From assembly GCA_032358255.1 (NCBI GenBank), contig JAULBX010027263.1, positions 1 through 39,412 of the forward strand: a stretch of DNA of 39,412 bases, given 5' to 3'. The DNA is from Heterotrichella gracilis. Its lineage: Eukaryota; Sar; Xanthophyceae; Tribonematales; Xanthonemataceae. The translations under genes were made by a program, and so were the position numbers. The notes below the pieces were generated by a model. It was not told the DNA's origin. It did not search any database and saw only the letters and a list, made by a program, of their open reading frames with translations. How positions within the stretch are numbered: the first letter of the stretch is position 1; each line of letters opens with the position of its first letter. Of this stretch, positions 23,621 through 35,300 are shown piece after piece.

Positions 23621-26600
23621 CTAGGACTCGAACTGCTTGAGGCGCATGGCCAGCTGCGGCATGACCAGCTCAGGGTTGAATCCCAGCATCTCCGCCACAA
23701 TCCCCGCTGCGGTGGGCTCCATGGCGCCAAAGGTGAAGAAGATAGCCTGCGTGCGGTAAAAAACCACATATACACAAGTAAACTCTATAAATCCATTTAA
23801 AGGATTGGAAACCTCATCAACATTGTAAAACCAAGCTCTATCAAGTGAGGTGATACACAAATCATTTCTCTTTGTATATTCCTGTCTATATATGAGTATT
23901 AAAAATTTGATCATTTTCTTGTAACATTATCTCTTATGTAATCTCTTGTAATCTCATCCCTCCTGTCCAAACTTTCAGCCTGGCTGCTCTTGTACCAGCG
24001 CATGCTTGTACCAAACTCCCTGTAACTTCGCCCCCGCACCTGTCTGAACTCCAGCGTGGCCGCCTTCGCCATGGCGGTGGCGATGATGTCGGCCTGTGGG
24101 GACCCCGGCAGCAGCGGGAACTTGTCCATCAGCCCCGCCAGGCGCAGCAGCTCGTACAGCACCTCCCCAGTGTCAAGCTTGCCATGTGCAGCGCATGCCG
24201 AGATGAGGATGGCGCGCGCCTTGGACGCCACGGCGCCGGTGATGATCTCGATGGCGCGCTCGCTGGGGATGCCTGCGGGTGCGATCGGGTGTGAGATCAG
24301 ATATGATCAGGTGTGATCAGCTATGATCAGATGGTCAAGCATGCGCCGTGGCCTCAAGAGATGCCCTGGTCATGCCAAATGGAGAGACACGAACGCGAAG
24401 CACACGCCCCTCTACACTGCACCATGTAGCCGCACTGCACCACACAACAATATTGGCACTGATACCAAAGGTAGTAAAGAAGTACAATAGGTCCTATTTA
24501 TGTCTCATTAGTAATGAGTCATTACCCTTGCTGATACCCTCTGAACTGGCACACACACAGCCCCCACCCGCAGTCCCCACCACCCACCCAAATCCCGTGC
24601 CAGGCCAGTTACAAACACGCGCGGCGACATGCCCCCCACAATGCCGGCGTTCTGGTCCATGGCCGCCTGGATCGCAGCCTCCGCCCCCGACCGCAGGATG
24701 TTCTCCCCACCGGTGGCAGTGGCGGGCCGCACGCTCACGGCGCCCTCCTATAGTGGGGGAGTTTAGAATTCAGGTTTGAAGTTATGATAAGGGTTTTGGG
24801 TTTAGCGCCAGTGGGTGAAGCGGGTCGCACGCTCACGTCGCCCTCCTGCAGGAGGGCAGGTGAATGCATGCAATTCACAGTCCGGCACCCCACCTGCAGC
24901 CATGTGACCCTGCATGCATGCACCTAGACGGTCCCACCACGTGACCCCTGCACATATGCAGCCCCATATGCGCCCATCTGGCATGTCTGCCTGAGCTGCG
25001 CCATCGCCGAGATGGAGGAGTTCAAACCCTACAACTCAAAAACCCTAAACTCTTGACGCACCTGGCACGTCTGCCTGAGCTGCACCATTGCCGATGTTGA
25101 GTAGTCCATCCCCCGCAGCAGCTTGGCGTCCTCAAGCTCCCGCAAGATGGCGGTGGCGCGCTGCTGGCACTGTAAGAGGAAGGATGATAGTGGACTTTCA
25201 AGATGGGGAGAAGAAACAAAATCAGTGTGAAAAACGAAAGTTCCGGTGGCGCTGCTGGCTCTGCACCTGGAGGGAGGTGCTTCAATGACACAATACGTTC
25301 ACAGGCGGCCAATCATGCATAACAAAGAGCACCAAGAATGTAGAGGACTTTCCACTTGAAAAATATAATGCTTCAAAAGCACTATGAAGTCGTCACAAAC
25401 CATGCACCCACCTCCCGCTTGTACTGCTCCGACACCCTGGCCATGCGCGGCTCCTCCCACCACTGAGGCACCTGCTCCTGGCCCTGGCCCGCCCCCGCCC
25501 CCTGCCCATTATACCCCTGCAGCTCCCCGTTGTAGCCCGCCTCGATGGCTGAGGCCTCCACCTTTAGGTTCTTGACCTCCTCTGCGTCCCACGACATGAG
25601 GGGAGCAGAGGCGGCGGAGGGGCGGGAATCGGGGATGAAGATCTGTGGGATGGGAACAATGGAATTTAAAATCGCTTTGAATCACCAGATTGGTAAATCC
25701 AATGAACCACATTCCCAGGCCGGTACATTTGCATTCCCGTGCATGTTGATTATGCATCCCAACCCATCCCATCCCATCCGATTCCAGCCAACCACCCTTG
25801 ATGTGCCACCTGCCAGCCCCCCCTACCCTCCCCATTTTCAAGTGCCTACCTTCTTTCCTCCCATTGACCTGTCGTACACCCACCGCCCCCCCTGGCCATC
25901 GCCCCCCCCACCAAACAGGCTGAAGCTGAACCGCCGCTGCGCCGCCACCAGCGCAAGCAATGCACCTGCGCCAAGTAACAGCAGAGTACTGGGCGAAGTT
26001 GGGTTTATTGTCAGGGTTTATGATTACCCTGGGATGAAGCTGCACCACCTCTGAGCCGCCACCAGCGCAAGCACTGGAATTGCGCCAGGCAATTGAGTGT
26101 TGGAGAAGGTTAAGGCGACAAGAAAGGGCAAAGGCGGGGCACCAGCATGCTAGACAGGGCCGAAATTTGTGTCAGAAGCGGTTCCCATGCAACTGCATGG
26201 CGGTAAATGGACTGTGAAGGACATTAGTACATGGCATGTGGCCATGTTGGTGAATGCATCCTCATCCAGAGCACAAATGCATCTGTACTTGTGAGGCAGC
26301 AAACCCTAAACCCTAAGCACGCTCCCCTGCACTCGCATGCCTACCTGCCAGGATCAGCACCACCCAGCCCACCCCCTCCTGCGTGGCCAGCGCATCCTCG
26401 CTGGCTGCCCTGCTGGAGGGTGTGGGGCGGGAGGGCACCCCCCGGTAGCTCTCGGTATAGCCGCCATCGCCACGCACCGCGCGGTTCACCGAGCGTCTGA
26501 ACCTGCGCCAGCTGCGCGCGGTTTGCTGGAGCCAGGAGGGGTCGGGGGGGGCAGCCTGGGAGGGAAGGGAAGGGGGAGGTGAGCAGGGGGATTCCAATAA

Positions 26601-27802
26601 AATTTTGGGGTGGAGGCATTGACATGGACTGGAATTTCCAAGCCTGATACTTCTGAAGTGCATGTAATATAATAAATAATACATCTGAATTGAGGAAGTG
26701 CAGTCAGGGGGGATGGTGAGGTTTGAGCGCATGGTGCGCCTGCATGCATCCCCAGGGCTGGGACCTTGCTCCGCCCGGAGGTTGCCTTTGGTGTTATTAA
26801 ACTCAGCGGGCATTGCATCGACGTTCTGCTATTCTTCCATTTGCAGAGTGCGGCAGGAAACCGCTGTACCCTATTGAAGGCTGCATCACGCGTCAATCTG
26901 CATTGGGACAGTGCACATCGGGGGAGGGGAGGTGGGGGAGAAGTGGCATACCACTGTCTGTGCCGCTTGCTGTGACTGTATGACTGCCTGGCGCTTGGCG
27001 GCCTCGAGCATCTGCAAGGCACAACCAGGGTTGGAGCCAGGGTCTGTAGGCTTAGGTAGCGCGCCACACAAGCAGGCAGGTGCAGTGGGTACATCACCAA
27101 ACCCTAAACCCTTCACACGAAACCCTAAACCCTGGGCTGTGGGCACGTCACCGGACCCTACACCCGCCGTGTGCAGTTGATACAGCAACTTACCTAAACC
27201 TTATAGCCCGTACTGTGTGCACAACACCAAACCCAATTGGGCGCCAGTGCAGGACCTCCTTGTTGCTTGTTTCAACATAGATACCTTGCACATTGCTTGG
27301 CGTGATGCAGGTAGCAACTAGGGTTCTTGCACGCATGAACTCTATCTGCAGGTGAGTTGACTGTCTACTCTTTCCTCTGGAAACCCCAGCCAGGCAGGTG
27401 GAGAGACAGGTGATATGCGCATGCATGCGTTGTGCCACCACCCACCTCTGGGAGCTTGCCCAGGTCTACCGCCCTTTCCCGCTCAAACAGCGTCCTGTGG
27501 TGCCGCCTGGGCTTCCACTCCCGGTGCTGAGCAGCCGCAGCTGGTGCCCATGCTGTCCATGCTGTGGTGACAACAGCTCCTGCCAGTGCCACGCTGCGCA
27601 AGCCTACTACTGCAACTGCAAGCTGCTCTTCAGTTGGAGTGGATGGCTGGTTGGGTGATGACTGGCCTGGCTGTTTGTGCTGGCACTTGCTGACATAGCG
27701 GGCACGTTGCTGGCGGTTGTGGCAGTTTGTAGGGCTGTGGGGCTGCCTTGGGTTGAGGAAAGTGCTGCCCAAGGTCAGGCCCATAGTGGTTGAAGGTTGC
27801 AT
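23621..27802 (-). CDS. Putative plastid-targeted membrane protein, unknown family
   Basis: Nine exons, minus: 27802-27446, 27011-26952, 26555-26345, 25965-25850, 25642-25412, 25169-25062, 24747-24588, 24272-24040, 23746-23621; every junction is in phase, 533 aa. The first about 60 residues are rich in Ser, Thr, Pro, Gln, Arg and Lys with few acids, like a chloroplast transit peptide. A hydrophobic run follows (residues 62-90), ending AWAPAAAAQ, which could be a membrane segment or a thylakoid-type second signal. A clear membrane helix lies at about 200-218 (GWVVLILAGALLALVAA), then GGRWVYDRSMGGKKIFIPDS. The C-terminal half is helical and soluble (EQYKRECQQRATAILRELED; GEVLYELLRLAGLMDKFPL). 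I do not recognise the family. Two introns start or end at duplicated exon edges (24.7-25.1 kb). It is divergent from NPL4, sharing a 659-bp promoter region. Confidence 0.8.
24278..24334. repeat. Local GATCAG-rich short repeat in an intron
   Basis: TGATCAG occurs repeatedly with a 10-11 bp rhythm (GTGTGATCAG, ATATGATCAG, GCTATGATCAG) just upstream of the splice acceptor for exon 24272-24040. It lies in the intron of the plastid-type gene. Confidence 0.6.
24712..24850. repeat. Duplicated exon 5' edge around a TTTAGG stretch
   Basis: The real exon edge (CCGCACGCTCACGGCGCCCTCCTATAG on the plus strand, ending 24753) is echoed at about 24807-24850 as GTCGCACGCTCACGTCGCCCTCCTGCAG. Between them is GGGTTTTGGGTTTAG. 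The copy keeps an intact acceptor and would code EGDVSVRPASPTG, close to the real EGAVSVRPATATGG. Confidence 0.8.
24978..25093. repeat. Duplicated exon 3' edge around CCCTAAA
   Basis: CTGGCACGTCTGCCTGAGCT at 25062 (the donor edge of exon 25169-25062) is echoed as CTGGCATGTCTGCCTGAGCT at 24978. AAACCCTAC and AAAACCCTAAAC lie between, at about 25024-25049. In the echo the donor is destroyed, since the base after the edge is not GT on the minus strand. Confidence 0.8.
27076..27236. repeat. Three copies of a unit ending in AAACCCTAAACCC
   Basis: Units reading GTGGGTACATCACCAAACCC, GTGGGCACGTCACCGGACCC and GTGTGCACAACACCAAACCC follow one another in intron 1 of the plastid-type gene. CCCTAAA motifs lie between them. 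Confidence 0.65.
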
Positions 27803-28461
27803 GTTTTCAAATGGCCTGGACACGGATCCCAGTTTCTAGCAGCTCAAGGAAACTGCATGGAATTGTGATGTGCTACCATTGGTTTGGGGTGTTGCATGCA
27901 CGGTTTCCAACCCGGAGTGGCTAGGTTGGCAGAAGCAAGTTGCCCAAGACATGCCGAACAGCAGAAACTGAAAGGAGGGCAGTGCCCACAAGTGCGGCGT
28001 TAGAAAGTTGGGTACAGGTTGCGGAGCTTTGTACAGGAAAACAGGAACACCTGCGCACAAGCTGGCGTTGAAGTGCACACATGGTATGATGCTGATAAGG
28101 TTGCAAGGGGTTGACGAATGGCGGGGAAATGAGGAGGTCGCATTCCTCATATGCATGCATTGCAGATGTCTCACATATATGCACTGCAACGAGTGCAACG
28201 ATAGCACACCAGCTTCTTTCAGGTGCACGGGTTGGTGTTGAAGGCTATCGTCATATACCCTTTGGGTGTTCCAGCTTACTCCAAGACCTTTGAACTGCCA
28301 CCACACCTGTTCACACGCAACAGAGGAACTAGAAAACTCTCCCTGCCCAACTCCACCCGCTCCAAGCTCTCCTCACTGAACCCACGTCTAGCATCTGCTG
28401 AATTAGTTGTTGTATTTCCAGTCGTCTCAGACCCTCTAGTTTCAACACCTTGGCAGCAAGC
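27803..28461. promoter_or_regulatory. Bidirectional promoter region
   Basis: This 659-bp spacer separates the minus-strand start of the plastid-type gene (27802) and the plus-strand NPL4 start (28462). No coding signal is seen in it. I see no certain core promoter motif. The role is inferred from gene orientation only. Confidence 0.5.
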
Positions 28462-31400
28462 ATGATTATCCGACTAAGGTCGAGAGATGGCCTTGAGCGA
28501 GTGGAGGTTGATAAGGGCGCTTCGGTGGCGGGTTTAAAGCTTATCATCAGGGACACCCTTGGAATACCTCTGCATGATATGATACTGTCCAAGGACCAAG
28601 CATTGGTACGTCTAGGGCCCACCCATCAATCTCTGGGGTTGCTGTCATGCCCTGATCAGCTTTTGACCCTAAAGCATCTTGCCTGGTCTCTCACACCGTC
28701 CTCTCACATCACCTGAATTTGCAGCTTTTGTCCAAGTCGCCTGAATCATTCACAGACATGAGCAACAACAGCAACTTCCTCAGCAGTTTGGGCATACACC
28801 ATGGCGATGTGGTACGAAGCCAATGGCATGTAGAGATGCCTGTGTGTGCATGACTCAGCTGCTTATGAGCCCACTTGTAGCAAATTGGCCCACTCATTTG
28901 GTGCTAGTTTTGGCAACGTGCCTGTGTTTCAGTGGTGACAGTCCAGCTGACATGGGTTGCTGTCGCAGGTGTTCATGCGGTACAATATCGAGAGGGAAGT
29001 GAAGCCTGTCTACAAGCCCAACGTGTTTGAGTCACGGCGATTCGGTAAGCCAAGCTTTGGCATGGATCCAAGGAGCTCATGCACTCCCAACCATGCCATC
29101 ATCTTCACCTGACCACTGCTGATGTAAAACCCTAAACACCCTTGAGTGCTGCCTGACCACCGATTCGCCCTGCAGGGGAGACGATGACGGTGGACGACTT
29201 GATAGCCAAGCAGACCCGGATCGAGCGCCAGGAGACGCCCCACTGCGCCTCAGTGTCCTTTGACCGCTACGCAGCCAACCAGTTCCAGAGCTACGTGAAC
29301 AACGCGCTCGCCTTCAACATCAAGCGAGGGGGGTTGTTGTATGGCAGTGTGGACGAGGAGGGCAATGTGAGTGTGGAGCTCATCTACGAGCCCCCGCAGC
29401 AGGGCAGCGCTGAGCGGCTGCTATTGGAGCGGGGCACTGAGGAGGAGCTGAAGGCAGACGTCATTGCGGAGGCGCTGGGGTGGGTCAAAAGTCGAGGGTT
29501 TGCGTTTAGGACGTAGGGTGTAGGGTCCAAAGTTTTGGGATGAGGAGCTGAAGGCGGACATCATTGCCGAGGCGCTGGGGTGCGTCCAGGGTTTAGGATT
29601 ATAGTTTAGGGGGGGTTTTCAGGGTTTCTGGTGAGAAGTTGAAGGCGGACGTCATTGCCGAGGCGCTGGGGTGCGTCCAGGGTTTAAGGATCCTAGTTTA
29701 GGGTTTAAAATATAGGGTCCATGGTTTTCTGTGAGGAGGAATCAAAGGCCGATGTCAGTGCCGAGGCACTGGGGTGCGTCGAGGGTCTAGGGTTCTAGTT
29801 TAGGGTTTAGGTTCAAGGTTTCTGGCGAGGAGGTCAAAGCCGACAATGGCGACGGATCTTTGCCGCCCACCCTCCCCAATACACCACTGCAGCATGGGCA
29901 AGGTGGGGTAGCCGTCCTCACGCGCGATGCTGTTGGCACAGCTGCACGTGAAAGATTACCGCATGCACGAAACAACTCATGTGCATTCGTGAAGACATCC
30001 GCGCCCGCGCCCGCCGCCACCTACCCATCCCACCTCTTCTTGCACTCCTACTGCAAGCTTGAAAATCACCGCATGCCGTGGGCACTCCATTGCGGGTATT
30101 CCATCACGGGCATTCGTGATCACCCCACTCACTCCAAACACCCCCTCTGCTCCGCAGCATGCGCAAAGTCGGCTGGATCTTCTCCCAGAGCACCGCTGAG
30201 CGCGACTTCATCATCAGCACAGAGGAGCTGTGCGCCATGGCAGCCCTGCAGGAGGAGCTGGGCGAGCAGGCGGTGACGGGGGTGGTGGCGATGGTGCCAG
30301 GGGAGGAGGGGGCGGACGTGCACTTTGAGGTGGGTGGGGGGGTGGGAAGGGTGGGGGGAGGGTGTGGATTGGGGCGGGATTTGTCTGCACAACCGCATTG
30401 TCAAGGGGCATGATATTGAGATGCGTACACCGTACATAAGCATGCATTTAGGCGCAAAGGAGGCTTGAATGCATTGCATCCTGTTGTGCAAGCTGGAAGC
30501 ATTTGCGCCTCACGCCACGTAAATCATTGCAATGCCCAAGTGCTGGTCGGCCACTGCATCTGCATCAGTTTAGGCCAAGCGCGATTTTGGCAAGTTTCTG
30601 TGTAAGGCAAAATGCCAAAGTGATCACCTGGACTTAACCCCTAAACCCTACATCCTACCTCCTTCGCGCCCCTCTGCAGGTGTTCCAGGTGTCTGACCAG
30701 TGCGTGAAGCTGGTGAAGGAGGGGTGGGTGGTGAACGCGGACGAGTGCACAGGAGTGGCCCACATGCGCCACCCGCAGGAGCCAGACACCAAGCTGCCGG
30801 TGATTGTGGCGGGCAAGGACTCAGCTGAGGTGGACAACGATTACTTTTTGATCCCGGTTAAGATCTTGGACCACCAGGGGCCGCTGATCACCACGTTTCC
30901 GATAGAGAACAGGCTGCTGCCACAGGTGGGGGGTGGGTGGAGGGGGTAGTGTGGGCGTGGGTGGGGGGCATACACTGCATGGGCAGCCTCAGCTCTATGC
31001 TTGGTGCTTTCTGAGGCGTCAGGGGAACTGGTGTGAAGCCGGGGCGGGCTGTGCTCTGGCTCCCCACTGCTTCCCCACCCGCCTCAAAAAGCACAAAGCA
31101 TAAAGCTGAGGCTGTCCATGCAGTGCGGGCTGTGCACCGCTTAGGTTCTGCCAGTTTCAGCGGTTTCTTCATGAATGATGCTCAGCTCCACCCTGTAGGC
31201 CATACCTGGGCACAGCATCACTTCAGGAGCCTCCTACCAGAGCCTACACTCCCCTAATCCCTAAACGCTAAACCCCAAACTCCCGCAGGGCATCCTCGAG
31301 CACAGGCAGCACCTCCAGAAGCTGTCCACCAAAGCCTAAACTACGCTAAACCCTAAACCCTAAACCTAAACCCTCCAACTGCAGGGCATCCCAGAGCTCA

Positions 31401-31591
31401 GACAGCACCTCCAGAAGCTGTCCTCCAAGCCTTACAACCTACGGGTCTCAGACTTCCACCTGTTGCTATTCCTGGCCAAGCAGCCCAACATGGATGTGGC
31501 GGATGTGGCGCAGATCGCTGCGGCGCTGCACAGCGACACACCGGTGCCCGAGGGGTACCGGATGATCATCGATTCGATAGCGGGGCTGTAG
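28462..31591 (+). CDS. NPL4: NPL4-like protein, Cdc48/p97 ubiquitin cofactor
   Basis: With UFD1, NPL4 brings polyubiquitinated clients to the Cdc48/p97 unfoldase for ER-associated and other degradation (family knowledge). Seven exons: 28462-28605, 28725-28811, 28969-29044, 29176-29479, 30158-30329, 30680-30925, 31385-31591; phases agree, giving 411 aa, the length of plant NPL4 proteins. The N-terminus is a ubiquitin-like fold (MIIRLRSRDGLERVEV). The NPL4 core follows: MTVDDLIAKQTRIERQETPH, SVSFDRYAANQFQSYV, KRGGLLYGSVDEEGNV, IYEPPQQG, then GMRKVGWIFSQS and DNDYFLIPVKILDHQGPL. The C-terminus ends PVPEGYRMIIDSIAGL, like the plant proteins, with no extra NZF zinc finger. The ATG was chosen because the plant protein begins at the same place. 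Exon 4's end and exon 7's start are partly duplicated in the flanking introns. Confidence 0.95.
29442..29850 (+). repeat. About five tandem copies of an NPL4 exon end with TTTAGGG
   Basis: Copies begin at 29442 (the real exon), 29542, 29633, 29733 and 29827, so the unit is 91-100 bp. Each begins GAGGAGCTGAAGGCGGAC or a decayed form, and most continue CGAGGCGCTGGGGTGCGTC, which covers the exon end and donor, then GGGTTTAGG-type sequence. The copies become less similar with distance from the exon. Confidence 0.9.
31285..31430 (+). repeat. Partial duplicate of NPL4 last-exon start around CCCTAAA
   Basis: The start of exon 31385-31591 is echoed at 31289: GGCATCCTCGAGCACAGGCA versus GGCATCCCAGAGCTCAGACA, both followed by GCACCTCCAGAAGCTGTC. 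CCCTAAACCCTAAACCTAAACCC lies between, at about 31349-31376. The echo keeps a CGCAG acceptor; using it would give about 16 codons and then a TAA stop. Confidence 0.85.
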
Positions 31592-32338
31592 GCAGTACCT
31601 TTTTTTATAATAGAGGCGGGGTGGGGGGGCGTGGAGGGAGGGGCAGCAGAGGTGCTGGCAGATGTTGGTGGAGTGGTGGGTGTGGAAGGTGTGTGATTTC
31701 GTTTTGAGTGAGGAGGTCGCTCGAGATAAACGACTGGTATGACAGCAGAGGTTGGCGTACTGGTATAGAAGCACTGTGGGGAAGAACTGCTGACTGCTGA
31801 CTGCTGACTGCCCATATGTTGTCCAATGAAGACTTTGAGGGCTGCATGGTACACCATTTGGCTGTGCATGACTCAGGGCGGTGCGTGGCGCTGCCCCTAC
31901 GTGTCACAGTGACCGTGTTGCCTACAAGGCCTGCGGCTGGGAATCTGCAGCTGGGATGGTTGCCAACCTGTAACCTCCAGTGCGTGGTGCTGCTGTTAAG
32001 GGGCATGCGAACACGTGTACATCAAGTGAGAGCCGTCCCCCCATCGAGAACCGGCAGGAACTTTGGGTTGTAGGGTTTATCTCAAACCCTAAAGTTGCTG
32101 GACTGGTCGCCCGACCGAGAGTTGCACCGTGCCGAGCTGCAGCCCAAAAATGCGTGCGTTTACAAAGCCACGAGTACACAGTCACCCTTTATCGAGCTTT
32201 AAGGTGTAATAAACACCCGCCCAGGTTGTCAACATAGCAGCACAACCTCTCCTCCTAGACACCCCTAGGGTATCCACCTTGGCGTGAGGCTAGCCGGCAT
32301 GTGCCCTCCAACTCTTCCTGGCACTGGATAGCTGGCCG
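31592..32338. other. NPL4 3' flank and SGNH gene upstream region
   Basis: No gene is seen in it. It holds a short tandem repeat of GACTGCT (about 31785-31812), and TGTAA sequences near 31967 and 32204 that could serve as algal polyadenylation signals; the choice is a guess. Confidence 0.4.
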
Positions 32339-35300
32339 ATGCTGCGCAGCAATATGGCGCAACGCGCCGGATACGGCCGCAACGCGTGGCTGCTGGCGTG
32401 CACCGCCTTGGTATGTGCGTGCGCTGCGCAGAAGGGCGAGTGGTGGTACCCCAAGACCGTGCCATGGTGGACTGATCTGCACAACGAGTTTGTGGATGTG
32501 GGCAGCAGTGGCAAGGTACGTGCCCTGATCTACACTAACATGGGTATCTAAACTAGTATGGAGGTTTGAGAGTTCGGCGGCAGGCGTGTGCTCAATATTT
32601 CTGGAATAAAAAGTGCTTCTTAGTAATGTGGATACCCTCTAGCTGTACGTGTGTGTCCCGCCCCACCCGCACACCTTTACGATAAGGTTGAGCAGCCGGC
32701 GCACAGCGGGTGTTTGGCTATGTTGGCCTTTATTAGCTGACTTTAAGTGCTTCGCCCACGTCGGGAATTTGTGTCCACAGTAAGTGTATGTGTGCACACA
32801 TGGGGGGGGTACCCACAATAGGTATTAGGGTGAGCGGCGGTGGTGGTGGTGGTGTGGTGGGGCGGGGCGGGGTGGGGTGATGGGTACAGCGGTGCTATGG
32901 GTAGCCTAGGCATTCTAAAATGTGGGTGGTGGGGATCTTGTTATGGAGTCACCAGATCTGGGTTTAAGCCACACCCATTTGCCTCGAGGGGAGTGTGCTA
33001 CACTGCTTGACCAAAGCAATCAAATGGGCACCAAGCACGTGTTATCGTATGTGCCAACAGCAAAGTTACCTCCAGTGCATTGCGCCACCCGCCACACGCC
33101 ACCTGCACGCTTGCGCACCAAAGACTGCCCTCCCAAAGCAGCTTGTGTGGTGTGTCTACTGTGTCATGTTGCACGGGCTCTGACCTCCACCCACCCGCAG
33201 AGAATGGTGTACTGCCTTGGTGTCACCCTTGCCCACTGTCTACAATGCCAGGCCTAACTGCTTGGCGCCGCATGTGCACGATTGACTGCCATCCTGGCTG
33301 TGTTACTTTGCATGTAACTGAGTAATTAATTAACCAATCGATATCTATTATCTTCTGCCACGCTGCGCCTTGCCCTCGTCTCTATGGGAGACCCTAAACC
33401 CTGAGCCCCAAAACCCTAAACCCTGAGCCTACCACCCTAATCCCACTCTCTACTGCCGTCCAGCGGATTGACCTCATCTTCATGGGTGACTCCGAATTTG
33501 AGCCCTACCGAGGGACCCTGATGGGCATCACCCTCCCCACCAGCAGCCAGCCCGACTGGAACTGGACCACGCACACCACGGAGGTGGTGGACAAGTGTGT
33601 GCGGGACTACGTGCCCACCACGCAGATCTTCTCAGCAGCAGGTGGGCCACGCGTTGTTCACATCCACTTCTGCAAAAGTGAAGAATATGCACATGGGGTC
33701 ATTCTTGGATGACCCTGCACATGAGGGAAGGGTTTTGTCACAGCGTGGCATCAGCAAGAGTGGGGCTGTGGTACACATGCACTGTGCAAGCAGATGTTGC
33801 AGCCACATGAAGATGGAAGGACCTGATGATGCGTGATGGTTCCCTTGATGAGGCCATTCCTTGTCAATTTGACAACTGCTCATCAGGGTGCCATTCCTTG
33901 TCAATCAGATCGGCATGTTGAGCTGTAATTGTGCAAGGGAATCGGCAATGTGCACAGCATACTACCTGTAGTAAGTAACTACCCGGTAAAGAGCATCATG
34001 ACATCCCCTGTGTGGCATGCAGGTGACGATGTGGCCAACCTGCACTGGCGCATTGTCAATGGCGAGCTGACCCGGCAGTCGAGCACCAAGGCAATTGTTA
34101 TCCTCATTGGGACAAACAGTCTAAGGAACTTGAAAAAGGTATTGAATTAGTGTTATAAGAGTGCTCGATTGGATTTACAATGCAATGCCAACATGGGTAA
34201 CCCATTGCACACACCTCACAAAGTATGATGGGGCGCAGGTCCTGTTTTAATTCACCTTGTTTCACCACCTAGGAATGCTTTGCATGCATGATGGCGGGCG
34301 CTGCCTGATGATCACAGCGCCTAATGCACCTTAGGGGGTGGACACATGGCAGCATGTATTGCTGCGTCATGCATTGACAGGTTGCAACAATTACACATGG
34401 CCTGATCAACCTTGGACCAAGAGCGATTATTGCCTCAACCTCATCACGCTGTAATAAGAATAGATATGGGAATCAATGCTGGTGTCAATGTTGCCTGTAT
34501 TGTTTTAATGGTTGGATACAAGTTGTATTGACACTCTGTGTAACCCTGAAGCACATCCTTACACATGATACGTTGTTGGCAGCAATGAAAAGCAGATGTG
34601 ATTGCCCCGCGCAGGGCGTGACCCTGGATAATGCCGCTGTACCCTACAACCCTGAATCCTGAACCCAAAACCCTGTGCAGGGTGTTGCGCTGAATGACGC
34701 TGCTGTGCCGGTGGCTCGCAAGATCGCCAGCACTGCCAGCAAGGCTGTGCAGATGACGGGAGGCGCACAGGTGTATGTGCTGGGGATCCTGCCACGGGGC
34801 ACGACAAGCAACAACCTGACGGAAAGCAGGTGGGTGAATGTTCTGGCGGTGCACTACCACTTACTTTGCTCTACTATTGTTTGTATAACTATCCTTGATA
34901 GATGCTGACTGAGAACTTTATGGGCTGACGGAAAGCAGGTGGGGCTCCTAGGGTTTAGGATTTAGGGTGTGAGGCATCTGTGCATTATGCTGTGTCCACA
35001 CTGGCCTGAGTCCATAAAGGCGTGTAGCAATGTTTGACAAATTTAGGTTGGGGACAAGTTGCAATGTTTGACAATCTGTGGAGTATACAATAGTGCATGG
35101 TACTCCATACCGTGATATTATTCTTTTATTGCATGTGCGCTTGTGGAGATCTGACCAGCATTTCTGCTTGCCACCACCCAATATTAAGTGCCTGGATTGT
35201 ATAGAATGCAGAGCTGTGAATGGTACAAGTGCATTCCTACATCCGACGAACCAATCCCTCCCTTTCACTGGTAATGCTGTTCAAACCCTAAACCCTTGTT

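Noticed and set aside
27289..27346. Extra exon of the plastid-type gene (IEFMRARTLVATC on the minus strand)
   Set aside because: It has an acceptor and a GTATCT donor but ends in phase 1, whereas the next exon begins in phase 0. Joining 27446 to 27011 directly is in frame.
29787..30020. Small minus-strand ORF in the NPL4 intron
   Set aside because: It lies in repeat-derived intron sequence with no motif or splice context.
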